Assembly: GCF_913055165.1 (NCBI RefSeq)
Contig: NZ_CAJXJS010000021.1
Coordinates: forward strand, 1 to 63,020
Length of the DNA: 63,020 nt
Direction of reading: 5' to 3'
Source: an uncultured Devosia sp.
Lineage (GTDB): Bacteria > Pseudomonadota > Alphaproteobacteria > Rhizobiales > Devosiaceae
Shown: positions 42,304 to 51,761 of the stretch, one piece after another
How the letters are laid out: every line of letters starts with the position of its first letter
How positions within the stretch are numbered: position 1 is the first letter of the stretch
The notes under the pieces: model-generated
What the model was told of the DNA's origin: nothing
The model's input: the letters and a program-made list of their open reading frames with translations, nothing else
Databases searched by the model: none
Position numbers and translations under genes: made by a program

Positions 42304-42594
42304 ATGCCCGGAACCATGAGCACACCCAAGACCATCTTCTCGCCCGCGTCCGGGATCGGTCCGTTCGACCCGCAGCAGTCTGAACGGCAATTGGCTTTGG
42401 AGTATCTGGCCGAGGCCTGGAACAGTGCCGAAGAAGACGGCCTGGCCTCTGCTTCACTGGCACATGCCTCGCTGTTTGCCGCGCTCGCGACCTTCGTGAA
42501 GATGCATGGCGACGAAGCCACGGCGGACCTGGTCGAGCAGCTTCCCGAGCGTATTCGCAACGGCGAATACAATCTCGAACGCATTCTGCAGTAA
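42304..42594 (+). CDS. Conserved small hypothetical protein
   Basis: A 96-residue soluble protein, alpha-helical by composition. I do not recognise a named domain. The core (LEYLAEAWNSAEEDGLASASLAHASLF and LPERIRNGEYNLERI) has the look of a small helical adaptor. A second in-frame ATG at 42316 is an equally good start. It stands alone between the TIGR02301 gene and an exported hypothetical gene; coding bias and position support a real gene. Confidence 0.65.
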   Translation: MPGTMSTPKTIFSPASGIGPFDPQQSERQLALEYLAEAWNSAEEDGLASASLAHASLFAALATFVKMHGDEATADLVEQLPERIRNGEYNLERILQ

Positions 42595-42670
42595 TTATCC
42601 GGCGGCGCTGGGCCCTGCCCTCTTGCCAGGTGGAGCGTGAGGTTCAATGATCCGCGCCGGAGGATCATCC

Positions 42671-43222
42671 ATGCGCCTTGCTGCCCTGTGCCTCGCTGTT
42701 CTTGCCGCCGCGCCTGCTGTGGCGCAGGACAATGCCGAGAGCTATCCCTACCCCAAATATGAGATCAGCGCCGATCTGTCGACCTTGCCCGCGCCGGTTG
42801 CCGAGACGCGCCAGCGCCTGATCGCGGCGGCGCAGTCGGGCGATATCGAGGCGCTGCGTCCCATCATCGAGGCCCAGACCCATCCGCCCACCGTCTCCTA
42901 TGGCGGGCCGGACGATGCGGTGGACTACCTCAAAACCTACTCGGCGGATGGCGAGGGTCTGGAAAATCTCGCCATCCTGCTGGAATTGCTGGAGGCCCCC
43001 TATGCCGTTTTCGACACCGAGAGCGATGACCCCAGCTATGTCTGGCCCTATCTCGCCGTCGTCGAGGACCTGTCGGCGCTGACCCCGGCACAAAAAGTCG
43101 ATGCCTATCGCATCCTCACCCATGAGCAGCTGGCCGAGCTTGTCGAACTCGAAGCCTGGTATCACTGGCGCGTCTATATCGGCAAGGACGGCGAATGGCA
43201 GGCGTTTGTGGCCGGGGATTGA
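42671..43222 (+). CDS. Exported hypothetical protein
   Basis: A 183-residue protein with a Sec signal peptide (residues 1-19, MRLAALCLAVLAAAPAVA, then QDN). The mature part resembles an uncharacterized periplasmic domain with mixed helix and a C-terminal WYHWRVYIGKDGEWQAF segment; no catalytic motif is visible. A GGAGGA ribosome-binding site precedes ATG 42671. It ends immediately next to the convergent dihydroorotase stop, with no gap. Confidence 0.75.
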   Translation: MRLAALCLAVLAAAPAVAQDNAESYPYPKYEISADLSTLPAPVAETRQRLIAAAQSGDIEALRPIIEAQTHPPTVSYGGPDDAVDYLKTYSADGEGLENLAILLELLEAPYAVFDTESDDPSYVWPYLAVVEDLSALTPAQKVDAYRILTHEQLAELVELEAWYHWRVYIGKDGEWQAFVAGD

Positions 43223-44548
43223 TCAGCCCGCCAGCGCCTCCAGGAACCGCATCGGCTGGCCCTTGCTCGGGGTTACCAATTCGCCCTGCCACATCACACG
43301 ATTGCCGCGCACAATCGTGCCCACCGGCCAGCCGGTGACAGTGACGCCGTCATAGGGCGTCCAGCCGGCGCGGCTCCTGATCCACTCATTGGTGATGGTC
43401 TCGCGCCGCTTCATGTCCACGATAGTCAGGTCGGCATCGTAGCCCACGGCGATGCGGCCCTTGCCTGCAATGCCGAACAGGCGATTGGGGCCGTGGCTGG
43501 TCATGTCGACGAAACGCTGCAGGCTCAGACGTCCTGCGTTGACGTGGTCGAGCATGGTGGGCACCAGGGTCTGAACGCCCGTCATGCCCGAATGGCTCTG
43601 CGGGTAAGGGTGATCCTTTTCCTCGCGCGTGTGCGGCGCGTGATCCGAGCCCAGGATATCGGCAACACCATTGGCAACGCCCTTCCAGATGCCCTCGCGA
43701 TGAGCCTTGTCGCGCACTGGCGGGTTCATCTGCGCATAGGTGCCCAGGCGCGTATAGGCGGTTTCGTCCAGCGTCAAATGGTGTGGCGTCACCTCGACCG
43801 AGGCCACATCCTTGTGGTCTGCGAGATAGACGATTTCTTCCTTGGTCGAAATATGCAGCACATGGATGCGCTTGCCGGTCTTGCGGGCCAGGTTCACCAG
43901 GCGCGTGGTGCAGCTCATGGCCACCTCGGGCGAGCGCCAAACCGGGTGGCTGGAGGGGTCGCCCGGCACGCGCAGGTGCTTGCGCTCTTCAAGCATATAT
44001 TCGTCTTCCGAGTGGAAAGCGGCGCGGCGGGAGATGGCGCGCAGAATGGCTTCGACGCCATCATCGTCTTGCACCAGCAGCGAGCCGGTGGACGAGCCCA
44101 TGAACACTTTGACTCCAGCGCAGCCAGGCAGCTTTTCGAGCATGGGCAGCTCGGCGACATTTTCGTGGGTGCCGCCGATATAGAAGGCAAAGTCGCAATG
44201 CATGCGGTTGGTGCCGGCGGCGATCTTGGCTTCGAAGGTTTCGCGCGTGGTGGTCAGCGGGTTGGTATTGGGCATTTCGAAAACGCCCGTCACCCCGCCC
44301 ATGACCGCGCCGAGCGACCCGCTCTCAAGGTCTTCCTTGTGCGTCAGCCCCGGCTCGCGGAAATGCACCTGCGTATCAATGACGCCGGGCAGGATATGCA
44401 GACCCTTGCAGTCGACGACCTCGGCTGCACTGCCCTCGATGATGCCGAGCGCGACGATCTTGCCGGCCTTGACCGCGATATCGGCCAAGCCCTCACCATC
44501 CTGATTGACCACGGTGGCATTCTTGAAAATCGTGTCGTACTGCGCCAT
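43223..44548 (-). CDS. Dihydroorotase (class I, amidohydrolase family)
   Basis: A 441-residue TIM-barrel amidohydrolase. The metal motif reads GVIDTQVHFREPGLTHKED (Gln for the first His, as in several class I enzymes), with the FREPG substrate loop, the Lys region GVKVFMGSSTGSL, RIHVLHISTKEE, EVTPHHLTL and catalytic Asp in ILGSDHAPHTREEK. These fit dihydroorotase, which interconverts carbamoyl-aspartate and dihydroorotate in pyrimidine synthesis. It is not near pyrB, so an allantoinase-type or second dihydroorotase role is possible. Distinct from the hydantoinase at 23578. Confidence 0.88.
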   Translation of the reverse strand: MAQYDTIFKNATVVNQDGEGLADIAVKAGKIVALGIIEGSAAEVVDCKGLHILPGVIDTQVHFREPGLTHKEDLESGSLGAVMGGVTGVFEMPNTNPLTTTRETFEAKIAAGTNRMHCDFAFYIGGTHENVAELPMLEKLPGCAGVKVFMGSSTGSLLVQDDDGVEAILRAISRRAAFHSEDEYMLEERKHLRVPGDPSSHPVWRSPEVAMSCTTRLVNLARKTGKRIHVLHISTKEEIVYLADHKDVASVEVTPHHLTLDETAYTRLGTYAQMNPPVRDKAHREGIWKGVANGVADILGSDHAPHTREEKDHPYPQSHSGMTGVQTLVPTMLDHVNAGRLSLQRFVDMTSHGPNRLFGIAGKGRIAVGYDADLTIVDMKRRETITNEWIRSRAGWTPYDGVTVTGWPVGTIVRGNRVMWQGELVTPSKGQPMRFLEALAG

Positions 44549-44635
44549 GTCTCGGGTCCCGCTTGTCGGTTTTGTATGGTCTTGTCGATCTGCAAAACCG
44601 ACATATCGGACGGCAGCTTTGCAAGGCAAGTCACC

Positions 44636-45460
44636 ATGAGCATACATCTGCGCGCCGACCGCGCCCTCTTCCGCTTTTCGGGCCCCGAGGCGCACCGCCT
44701 GCTCAATGATGTTCTGACCGGCATCATCCCGGAGAGAGATGACGGGCTCGCCCATTGGTGGGCCTTGCTTTCGCCGCAAGGCAAGATCCTGGCCGAGGGC
44801 TTGGCGATTTGGCGCGACGAGGCCATCTGGACCGATGTGCATGTCGGCGCGGCAGACGATTTCCTCAAACGCATGCGCATGTACAAGCTACGGGCGAAGG
44901 TCGAGATCGAGGATTGCCGCGAGAGCCATCGCATGGGCTTTTCAACTGGCGCCATCGAGGGCGCGCATCAGGACAAGCGTGGTGCCGTCATACTAGGCTG
45001 GCAGGTTATTGCCTCGCTGGCCGAGGCCGAGACCTGGTCGTCCGGCGATTTGGCTTTCCAAAAGGACCGCATCGCCGCCGGCATCCTGATCCAGGGCAAT
45101 GACTTTCCAGCCAATGACGCCTTTGCCCACGATATCGGCATGGATCTCCTCGACGGCATCGACTTCGTCAAAGGCTGCTATGTGGGTCAGGAAGTCGTCT
45201 CGCGCATGAAGCATCGCGGCACGGCGCGGCGGCGGCCGGTGATCATTTCAGGGATCGAGGGCGACGCCGGTCAGCCGGTATTGGCTGGCGATCGTGAGGC
45301 GGGGACCATCGGCCAGGTGGTGGACGGCAAGGCCGTCGCCATCGTGCGGCTCGACCGGATCGCGGCCCCGACGGCGGTGACCGTGGGCGGCAAGCCGGTG
45401 CGGATCGAATTGCCAAGCTGGGCGAATTACGGTTTCGGCGGACCGGAGGGCGAGGAGTAG
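44636..45460 (+). CDS. ygfZ: YgfZ-type folate-binding iron-sulfur-cluster assembly factor
   Basis: A 274-residue GcvT-like protein. The diagnostic YgfZ motif K-G-C-Y-x-G-Q-E is present as VKGCYVGQEVVSRMKH (Cys about residue 182). The N-terminal half carries the folate-binding fold (FRFSGPEAHRLLNDVLTG). It aids repair or assembly of certain Fe-S enzymes in the cytosol. It is divergent from the dihydroorotase gene across an 87-base gap. Confidence 0.93.
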   Translation: MSIHLRADRALFRFSGPEAHRLLNDVLTGIIPERDDGLAHWWALLSPQGKILAEGLAIWRDEAIWTDVHVGAADDFLKRMRMYKLRAKVEIEDCRESHRMGFSTGAIEGAHQDKRGAVILGWQVIASLAEAETWSSGDLAFQKDRIAAGILIQGNDFPANDAFAHDIGMDLLDGIDFVKGCYVGQEVVSRMKHRGTARRRPVIISGIEGDAGQPVLAGDREAGTIGQVVDGKAVAIVRLDRIAAPTAVTVGGKPVRIELPSWANYGFGGPEGEE

Positions 45461-45489
45461 CCCTCGTTCTCGAATCGGCTCGATCTGCT

Positions 45490-46146
45490 ATGGCTAGGGC
45501 TAACAGTCTGCTAGCCCATTTGATGCCGATGTCCCGCCAAAGCACTCGTGCCTGGCAGCGTATGCTGTCCGGGCGTCGTCTCGACATTCTCGACCCCTCG
45601 CCGGTCGATGTGGAGTTGTCCGATATCGCCCATGGCCTGGCGCGCGTGGCGCGCTGGAATGGCCAAACTATTGGCGATTATCCCTTTTCCGTGGCGCAGC
45701 ACTCGGTTCTGGTGCTTGAGCTGTTCCGATCCGCCAATCCGGAGGTCGAGGCGGTCGCACAATTGCAGTGCCTTTTGCACGATGCCCCTGAATATGTGGT
45801 GGGCGACATCATCTCCCCGTTCAAGGCGGTGATCGGGGGCAGCTACAAGGAGGTCGAAAAGGGCCTGCTTGCCGCCATTTTCCTGCGTTTCTCCCTGCCT
45901 GCGACCATGCCGGCCAGCGTCAGCAAGCTGGTCAAGAAGGCCGATCAGGAAGCCGCCTTCTTTGAAGCCACCAATCTGGCCGGATTCGATCCGCCTGAGG
46001 CGCGGCGGCTGTTCGGCGTACCGGGTCAGTCCGCCTTCGACGTGGAGGCTTTCGACAAACTCATCCGGCCCTGGCCCACCCAGCAGGCGCATGAGCGATT
46101 TATGCTGGCATTCGAAGACATTAGCCGCCTCCTTCCCGCCCCCTGA
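45490..46146 (+). CDS. HD-domain hydrolase (YfbR-like)
   Basis: A 218-residue protein with an HD metal-dependent phosphohydrolase domain. Metal ligands are the early His in SVAQHSVLVLELF (about 75), the HD pair in CLLHDAPEYVVGDI (about 98-99) and a late Asp in KKADQEAAFFEA. YfbR-like members are 5'-deoxynucleotidases, but this protein aligns with a broader group and its substrate is unknown. It starts 29 bases after the ygfZ stop and is probably co-transcribed. Starts at internal Met12 or Met14 are possible. Confidence 0.88.
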   Translation: MARANSLLAHLMPMSRQSTRAWQRMLSGRRLDILDPSPVDVELSDIAHGLARVARWNGQTIGDYPFSVAQHSVLVLELFRSANPEVEAVAQLQCLLHDAPEYVVGDIISPFKAVIGGSYKEVEKGLLAAIFLRFSLPATMPASVSKLVKKADQEAAFFEATNLAGFDPPEARRLFGVPGQSAFDVEAFDKLIRPWPTQQAHERFMLAFEDISRLLPAP

Positions 46147-46260
46147 CAGTTCCTGTGCAGATTAACCCTAAAGCGGGTTTGCTGTTTCTTGGCTGGCACC
46201 GGATGGTTACTGATCCGTTAAGGCCTGTGTGCCGAAGTGGAACAGTATGGAGCGCCTGCG

Positions 46261-46710
46261 ATGAACCTGCCAAGCCGCCACATGCTCATGGGCATGACCC
46301 TGGGCGCCATCTGTGCCACCGCGCTCGCCGCGATCGGTCCGGGCTATGTTCTGGAAGCCTTCGCCGACGAAATGCCGGCCGGCTTCGACACCGACAATCT
46401 CGTCAAGTTCGACGGTCGTGACTATGAGGTCGACTATGCCGACTGGGTTTCGACCGACCCGCTTTCCTCGAGCACTGTCAAGAAGATAGAAGCCGGCAAG
46501 GTAACCTATGTCAGCATCACCACGACCGCCACGGGCACCTATTCAACGGACGGCTTGACCTCGAAGCACGTGCAATATCCGGGCATTGACGTGACCGAGG
46601 TCACGCCTGACCGCCGGAACTGGGTGCGCTTCTGGACCAATGGAAGCTGGTACAGTTTTTCGAGCCGCGCCGGTCATTCCTTCCTGCGTCTCAGCGGACC
46701 GACCCGCTGA
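46261..46710 (+). CDS. Exported hypothetical protein
   Basis: A 149-residue protein with a long N-terminal hydrophobic signal (residues about 8-34, MLMGMTLGAICATALAAIG, cleavage likely after AFA). The mature domain is polar and beta-rich, with SSTVKKIEAGKVTYVSI and RNWVRFWTNGSWYSFSSRAG. I do not recognise the family. ATG 46261 has a weak GGAG upstream; an earlier in-frame start at 46237 is possible. Confidence 0.65.
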   Translation: MNLPSRHMLMGMTLGAICATALAAIGPGYVLEAFADEMPAGFDTDNLVKFDGRDYEVDYADWVSTDPLSSSTVKKIEAGKVTYVSITTTATGTYSTDGLTSKHVQYPGIDVTEVTPDRRNWVRFWTNGSWYSFSSRAGHSFLRLSGPTR

Positions 46711-46712
46711 CG

Positions 46713-47381
46713 CTAGGCGCCCACTGCAACCGCGCGCCTGATGGGTGTGCGGCTGCGCACGATGGCCCACTGCGCCACCACAAGATTGATCGCCCAGCCG
46801 GCGCCGAGCATGAGGTCACCCACGATCGGTGTCGGCTCGCCGAACATCAGCAGCACGGTAATACCGATCAGCATTTGCGTACTGGCCCCAAGGCCCAGCG
46901 CATAGGCCCTGATCATGTGCGGACGATGTTCGTCGAAACGCCGCCGCCGCGCTGCCCGATAGCCCTGCACCAGAAACCAGAGCATGGCCAGACCGGCCGC
47001 CGTGCGGAACCAGTAGAGCAGCGGCCCTTCATTGCCCAGCAGCGGATAGAAGTTGGTAAGCCAGAGTCCGGATGTGGCAGCCAGAACTCCGGCAATGACC
47101 AGCACGCGCCCAGAGAACCTGTGCCACGGGCTGCGCCGCAAGGTCGTGGAAAACTGTAAAGCGCCGACCAGGGCAAACAAGCAGGCGCTCACGATATGCA
47201 AGACCACCGGCACGGGCATGACGAAGAAGCGCGACGTATCCGCAAGCATTTCGGGCGGCGCGCCCACGTCCGCAAAGCGCACGACCATCCGCCCGACTGC
47301 GGGCAGCAGGGGCAAGAGACCTAGTACGATCAGCAGGGCCAGCGGCACCCAGTTGCTCAGTCTGTTCGCGTTTGCCGTCAT
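46713..47381 (-). CDS. DUF2306 membrane protein
   Basis: A 222-residue integral membrane protein with six to seven helices. The pattern VVLHIVSACLFALVGALQFS, WHRFSGRVLVIAG and DEHRPHMIRAYALGLGA matches the DUF2306 family, with conserved histidines in helices that suggest a metal or haem site. Function unknown. It is convergent with the exported hypothetical gene, 2 bases apart, and followed upstream by a 100-base gap to the wall hydrolase. Confidence 0.82.
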   Translation of the reverse strand: MTANANRLSNWVPLALLIVLGLLPLLPAVGRMVVRFADVGAPPEMLADTSRFFVMPVPVVLHIVSACLFALVGALQFSTTLRRSPWHRFSGRVLVIAGVLAATSGLWLTNFYPLLGNEGPLLYWFRTAAGLAMLWFLVQGYRAARRRRFDEHRPHMIRAYALGLGASTQMLIGITVLLMFGEPTPIVGDLMLGAGWAINLVVAQWAIVRSRTPIRRAVAVGA

Positions 47382-47481
47382 TTGATGCGCTCCGTGGCCG
47401 ATTGTCCCGGAGCACACCACGAAGCGCGATCAAACAAAATTGCAGATAATTGCCGATACGTTATACATCAACGCATAAGCG

Positions 47482-48555
47482 TCAGCCGAACAGCCACCCA
47501 CGCTTGAACTTGTAGAAGACGTGCAACCCGATCTGGGTGACCTTGGTCATGCGCGGCGCCCAGGCCGGGCGGACATAGGTAGCGTGGTAGTGGGTGGCAT
47601 CGCCCACCTCGGTGAGATAGAGCTCGCCGCGCGTGACCTTGCCAGCGATTTCTTCCGCCTGCTCCCAGGGCTTGCGCTCGGTCACGGTCTCGGGAATGCC
47701 GTCGCAGGCAAAGGAGAACTGGCAGGCGTTGCGGCGGTTCTGATTCTGGAACACGACGCCGCAAATGGTGTCGGGATAGCGGTGATCCTTGACGCGATTG
47801 AGGATGACCTGGGCCACGGCGACCTGACCGCGATAGACCTCACCGCGCGCCTCGAAATAGATGCCGGTGGCGAGGCACCAAAGCTCCTTGTCGGACAGGC
47901 CGGCCATGGGTTCGCCCTGTAGTTCCGTGACGGTCGAAGGGGCCGTGGCGCGGGCATAGGCCAGTTGTTCGGGCACCGATACGGGAAGCGTCACATCGGC
48001 CAAAGTCTCGCCTTCGGCCTTGGGGGCGATGCCAGCGATAGCGTCAAGCGCGGCTGCCGCATTGGGGTGCAGGGAAGCAACCGAAATGCGCGGACCGGCC
48101 GCCGCCTCAGCGTTGACCTCTGCGTCGGCAATGCTGGACTGGCCAAAGGCGGCGGGATCGGACGGCGCGCGCAGGGCGGCAATCTGCAGACGGGCAGCCT
48201 CGAAGCTCTTCGAAATGGCCAGGGCGTCGACCGCGGGACGGATGCGGTCGGTCTTTTCGGCGCGATTGGGACCGGTGAAGCTGGCGCTGGCGAAGAGGTG
48301 ATCGACGGAGCCGGTTATGATTGGATCAACGCCGGAATAGCTCAGGCTCGCCTGGGCAATTTCGACCGGCTGGGGCTGGCCGGGCAGACCGGCAGTGCCA
48401 AGGGGGGCGGAGCCCGGACCAAAGGCTGCGCCAGCGAGGCCGACATAGGCAAGGGGGGCCAGCAATGTCATCGCAAACGTCCTTGCGACAACACCTGTTC
48501 GGCTAACCGCTCTGACCGGGCGCATGGACGCGGCCGGCCGGTGGGAAAGGGCCAT
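47482..48555 (-). CDS. SleB-type cell wall hydrolase
   Basis: A 357-residue envelope protein. A signal-type N-terminus (hydrophobic helix about residues 26-46) is followed by about 180 low-complexity, Ala-rich residues and a C-terminal Hydrolase_2 domain (about 225-357). That domain has the catalytic Glu in ATGIYFEARGE, VILNRVKDHRYPDTICGVVFQ, and the conserved CQFSFACDG and ATHYHATYVRPAW blocks. It would cleave peptidoglycan, like the germination enzyme SleB, but in this organism more likely acts in growth or division. A short gap follows before the DUF2306 gene. Confidence 0.92.
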   Translation of the reverse strand: MALSHRPAASMRPVRAVSRTGVVARTFAMTLLAPLAYVGLAGAAFGPGSAPLGTAGLPGQPQPVEIAQASLSYSGVDPIITGSVDHLFASASFTGPNRAEKTDRIRPAVDALAISKSFEAARLQIAALRAPSDPAAFGQSSIADAEVNAEAAAGPRISVASLHPNAAAALDAIAGIAPKAEGETLADVTLPVSVPEQLAYARATAPSTVTELQGEPMAGLSDKELWCLATGIYFEARGEVYRGQVAVAQVILNRVKDHRYPDTICGVVFQNQNRRNACQFSFACDGIPETVTERKPWEQAEEIAGKVTRGELYLTEVGDATHYHATYVRPAWAPRMTKVTQIGLHVFYKFKRGWLFG

Positions 48556-48734
48556 AAACTCTACTCAACGCTACGCAACACAACTCAAGCCCGGCAAATG
48601 TGACGCTCAAATGCCGACTGTCGTGATGATCGGTTATTAAGGTTAGCGCTGGGTAAATGGGGTTCGGGGCGCGCAAAGGGCGCGTTTATGGCCTCCCTGC
48701 GGCAATGGGTGCGACAAAGTGTTTCGTGATGAGC

Positions 48735-49343
48735 CTATTGTCCGCAGGCGGCCATGACCGGCGCGACTTCGTCGGCGAAGTCGGCGACGCGGAAGCGGAC
48801 GGAGAGCGAACGCGTGGTCGCCGGCGTCACCCGAACGGTCAGATTGGTGGCGCCAATCAGTCCGTCTAGAAAGCTTCTGGCATCCCGCGTGTTGTCGATC
48901 AGTATGGCGGTATTGTCTTCATTGACCGGCAGGGTCGAGCTTCTGGCGCGCTGCAAATCATACTGCAGGGTGATGCCGGTATCACTGCCCAGGGCCGACA
49001 TGGAATTGCCAGCAAAGCCGAAGGCCACCTTGAGCACATCGGCTTCGCAAAAAACGGTGATGGTCGCAGGCGCCCGGCCGCTGGGGCGGGCGGGGATGAG
49101 TTGCTCGGATTGGAGCGTCACACTTGTCGCTTCCGGAACGATCCCGCCGGGGCGGAAGATCTCGTCGTAGCAGACAAGGCGCTCGGCATCGTTGTCGATA
49201 GGCGCACATTGTGCCCCCGATTGCGCCTGGGACGGCCCAGCCAGCCCCAAAAGCACCAGCAGCGCCAAGATGAATGCAGGACTTCTCACGTACACTGGGC
49301 CCTTCCCTTGTCCCGGCACTTGCCGGCCGGCTTTATCACTCAT
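48735..49343 (-). CDS. Exported hypothetical protein (VasI-like N-terminal motif)
   Basis: A 202-residue protein with a signal peptide (hydrophobic core AFILALLVLLGLAG, cleavage near SQA). The mature start CAPIDNDAERLVCYDEIF resembles a two-Cys motif seen in some type VI secretion-associated and related exported proteins. No T6SS genes are nearby, so I assign no function. The C-terminal part looks beta-rich. The 179-base upstream gap to the SleB gene contains no feature I can support. Confidence 0.7.
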   Translation of the reverse strand: MSDKAGRQVPGQGKGPVYVRSPAFILALLVLLGLAGPSQAQSGAQCAPIDNDAERLVCYDEIFRPGGIVPEATSVTLQSEQLIPARPSGRAPATITVFCEADVLKVAFGFAGNSMSALGSDTGITLQYDLQRARSSTLPVNEDNTAILIDNTRDARSFLDGLIGATNLTVRVTPATTRSLSVRFRVADFADEVAPVMAACGQ

Positions 49344-49370
49344 CGCATATAGGCATGCGATCGCAGCTAT

Positions 49371-51659
49371 TTAAGCGGAAGCCTGCGCCAAGGTCAGCCG
49401 GGCCACCGGAACACGATAGGGTGAGCAACTGACATAGTCGACGCCCAGCCCGGCGAAGAAATTGAGCGAGGCCGGATCGCCTGCATGTTCCCCGCAAATG
49501 CCGATCTTGAGCCGTGGATTGGCCGCACGCCCCCGCGCAATGGCAATCTCGATCATCTCGCCCACGCCTTTTTCGTCAATGGTGACGAAAGGATCGCGCT
49601 CGTAGACGCCCTTGCGCTGATAGGCGGCCAAGAAGGCCGGCGCGTCATCGCGGGAGATGCCGAAGGTGGTCTGGGTCAGATCGTTGGTGCCAAAAGAGAT
49701 GAAATCGACCATGGAGGCGATGTCACCGGCGCGCAAACAGGCACGCGGCAGCTCGATCATGGTGCCGAAGGAAAAGCGGATGCGGTCCGACCGGCCGAGA
49801 CCGGCATTTTCGAGTATCGCCATGGCCCGCTCGCGGACCCAGGAGACTTCCGTGGCCGTCGAAACGAAGGGCACCATGACCTCAACCGCGACGGGTTGAT
49901 TCTGCGTTTCGCTCGCGGCGCGGGCGCCGGCCACCACTGCCTGCATCTGCATCTGCAAGATTTCGGGATAGGTGATGGCGAGGCGCACACCACGGTGGCC
50001 AAGCATGGGGTTGATCTCGGCGATACGTTCGAGCCGCAGCCGCAGCGCCCGCACCGCCACACCGAGAGAGGCTGCCGTTTCCTCGATTTCCTCGTCGGTA
50101 CGCGGCAGGAATTCGTGCAGGGGCGGATCGAACAGGCGGACCGTTACGGGCAGGCCCTGCATGGCTGAAAACAGTGCCGAATAATCCCCGGTCTGAAAAT
50201 CGACCAGGCCGGCAATGGCGCGGGAGCGGGCATCCTCGTCTTCCGACAGAATCATGCGCCTGAGCGCCACCATGCGTTCTGGCGAGAAAAACATATGTTC
50301 GGAACGCGCCAGCCCAATCCCCTCGGCTCCGAAGCTGAGGGCGGTCTGTGCCGACTCCACGGTTTCCGCATTGGTGCGCACGGCAATCTTGCGGCTGGCA
50401 TCGGACCAGCCAAGCAGCTTGCCGATCGCGCCGCCGATCTGGGGTTGGGCCAGGGGCAGTGTGCCCAGATAGACTGCACCATCGGTGCCGTCGATGGTCA
50501 GGCGGTCCCCGGCATGAAACTCGCGGTCGCCAATACGACAGACCATTTCCAATGTATCCACCGTCAGGCTGCGAACCCCGGCGACGCAGGGCTTACCGGT
50601 GATGCGCGCGATGACGCCGGCATGGCTCGACATGCCACCCCGCGCGGTGAGAATGCCGGTGGCGGCCTTCATCCCTTCGATATCGGCGGGGCCGGTTTCG
50701 TTGACCACCAGGATGCAGTGCTTGCCGCGCGCGCGCAGCCGCGCTGCATCGTCGGGGTTGAAGGTGATGATGCCACTTGCCGCGCCCGGGGACACGCCCA
50801 GCCCCATGGCTATCGGGGTCGCCTCCTCAGGAGCCTTCAGTCGCGGATGCAGCATCAGCGCCAGACGGCTGGCATCCACCCGCGACACCGCACCCTGCGG
50901 CGTCCACACCTTGCGCTCCACCCGGTCGACGGCTGCCTGCAACTCGGCGCCGGCGCTGGCCTGCACCGGCCGCGCTGACAGAAAGGTGACCTTGCCGCGG
51001 TTGATAGCCACCAAGCAGGCCATATGCCGCCCGGCCTTGGCATCAAGCAGCTCGATCAGGGCGTTGACGTCACTGGGCAGGCGCGGCAACGGGCTGCCAT
51101 CAAGCGGTGCCGGGCCCATGGCGCCGGTGGTGGCGTTGCGGCTCAGGAACTGCTCGATATCGCCTTCGGCAAAGGCCTGAACCAGAACGATCTGGCGGCT
51201 CCGGTCATCCTCGTGACGTGGCCCGGCCCAGCCGCGCCCGGAAAACCCATAGCTTTCGAATGCCTGCTTGATGGCCTTGGCCAAGGGCCGCGTGGGATCG
51301 ACCGAATCCTCCGGCGCGGCGGGCGCGGCAATGCCCAGCCGGGCCGGCGCCAATCCGCTATTGTGAGAGGATGCGGAGGTGCGCACCACCAATTGCGGCG
51401 GCGAGCCGTCCTTGGCAACGAGCTTATAAAGGCAGGCAACCCAGTGGGTGCGCAGCCGCGTGTCGCGACGGGCACGTTCGGACTGCAATTCTTCCCAGGC
51501 GGCACGCGTGATGGCGATGGTGGGAACGGTGGGGAAGCCGGCCTCGCCGACGCGAAAGATCCACCGCGCCTTCCCGGTGAGTAATTTGAGCTGGCCAGCA
51601 CTCAGGTTCGCTTTCCCCATCGCCGGGGCAATCGCAAACATTTCCTGCGCCAAACTCAC
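49371..51659 (-). CDS. PEP-utilizing enzyme related to pyruvate phosphate dikinase, with degenerate ATP-grasp
   Basis: A 762-residue protein. The central phosphohistidine domain ([19 protein letters not shown], His about 345) and C-terminal PEP-binding TIM barrel ([65 protein letters not shown]) follow pyruvate phosphate dikinase closely. The N-terminal ATP-grasp domain is short and divergent: the usual GGKGANLAEM motif and the following large ATP-binding stretch are only partly recognisable, and the protein is about 110 residues shorter than typical PpdK. It may have lost ATP binding and use PEP for another phosphotransfer, or be a regulatory paralogue. It is divergent from ispH. Confidence 0.82.
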   Translation of the reverse strand: MSLAQEMFAIAPAMGKANLSAGQLKLLTGKARWIFRVGEAGFPTVPTIAITRAAWEELQSERARRDTRLRTHWVACLYKLVAKDGSPPQLVVRTSASSHNSGLAPARLGIAAPAAPEDSVDPTRPLAKAIKQAFESYGFSGRGWAGPRHEDDRSRQIVLVQAFAEGDIEQFLSRNATTGAMGPAPLDGSPLPRLPSDVNALIELLDAKAGRHMACLVAINRGKVTFLSARPVQASAGAELQAAVDRVERKVWTPQGAVSRVDASRLALMLHPRLKAPEEATPIAMGLGVSPGAASGIITFNPDDAARLRARGKHCILVVNETGPADIEGMKAATGILTARGGMSSHAGVIARITGKPCVAGVRSLTVDTLEMVCRIGDREFHAGDRLTIDGTDGAVYLGTLPLAQPQIGGAIGKLLGWSDASRKIAVRTNAETVESAQTALSFGAEGIGLARSEHMFFSPERMVALRRMILSEDEDARSRAIAGLVDFQTGDYSALFSAMQGLPVTVRLFDPPLHEFLPRTDEEIEETAASLGVAVRALRLRLERIAEINPMLGHRGVRLAITYPEILQMQMQAVVAGARAASETQNQPVAVEVMVPFVSTATEVSWVRERAMAILENAGLGRSDRIRFSFGTMIELPRACLRAGDIASMVDFISFGTNDLTQTTFGISRDDAPAFLAAYQRKGVYERDPFVTIDEKGVGEMIEIAIARGRAANPRLKIGICGEHAGDPASLNFFAGLGVDYVSCSPYRVPVARLTLAQASA

Positions 51660-51761
51660 CTGGAACCGTCCTGGTCAAACTATTGCGTGCATATTGCCTA
51701 TGCCCTGCCCCGGCTGCAACAGCACTTGACTTGCCGGGGCTGCGAAAGCATCTCTCCTGCC

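Noticed and set aside
43223..44548. Second hydantoinase for the ergothioneine route
   Set aside because: It carries the dihydroorotase FREPG loop and lies 13 kb away among unrelated genes.
48735..49343. Type VI secretion component
   Set aside because: Only a short two-Cys motif is similar and no other secretion genes are present.
51687..51761. Longer IspH starting at the GTG at 51687
   Set aside because: The added 25 residues do not resemble IspH N-termini; ATG 51762 gives the usual start.
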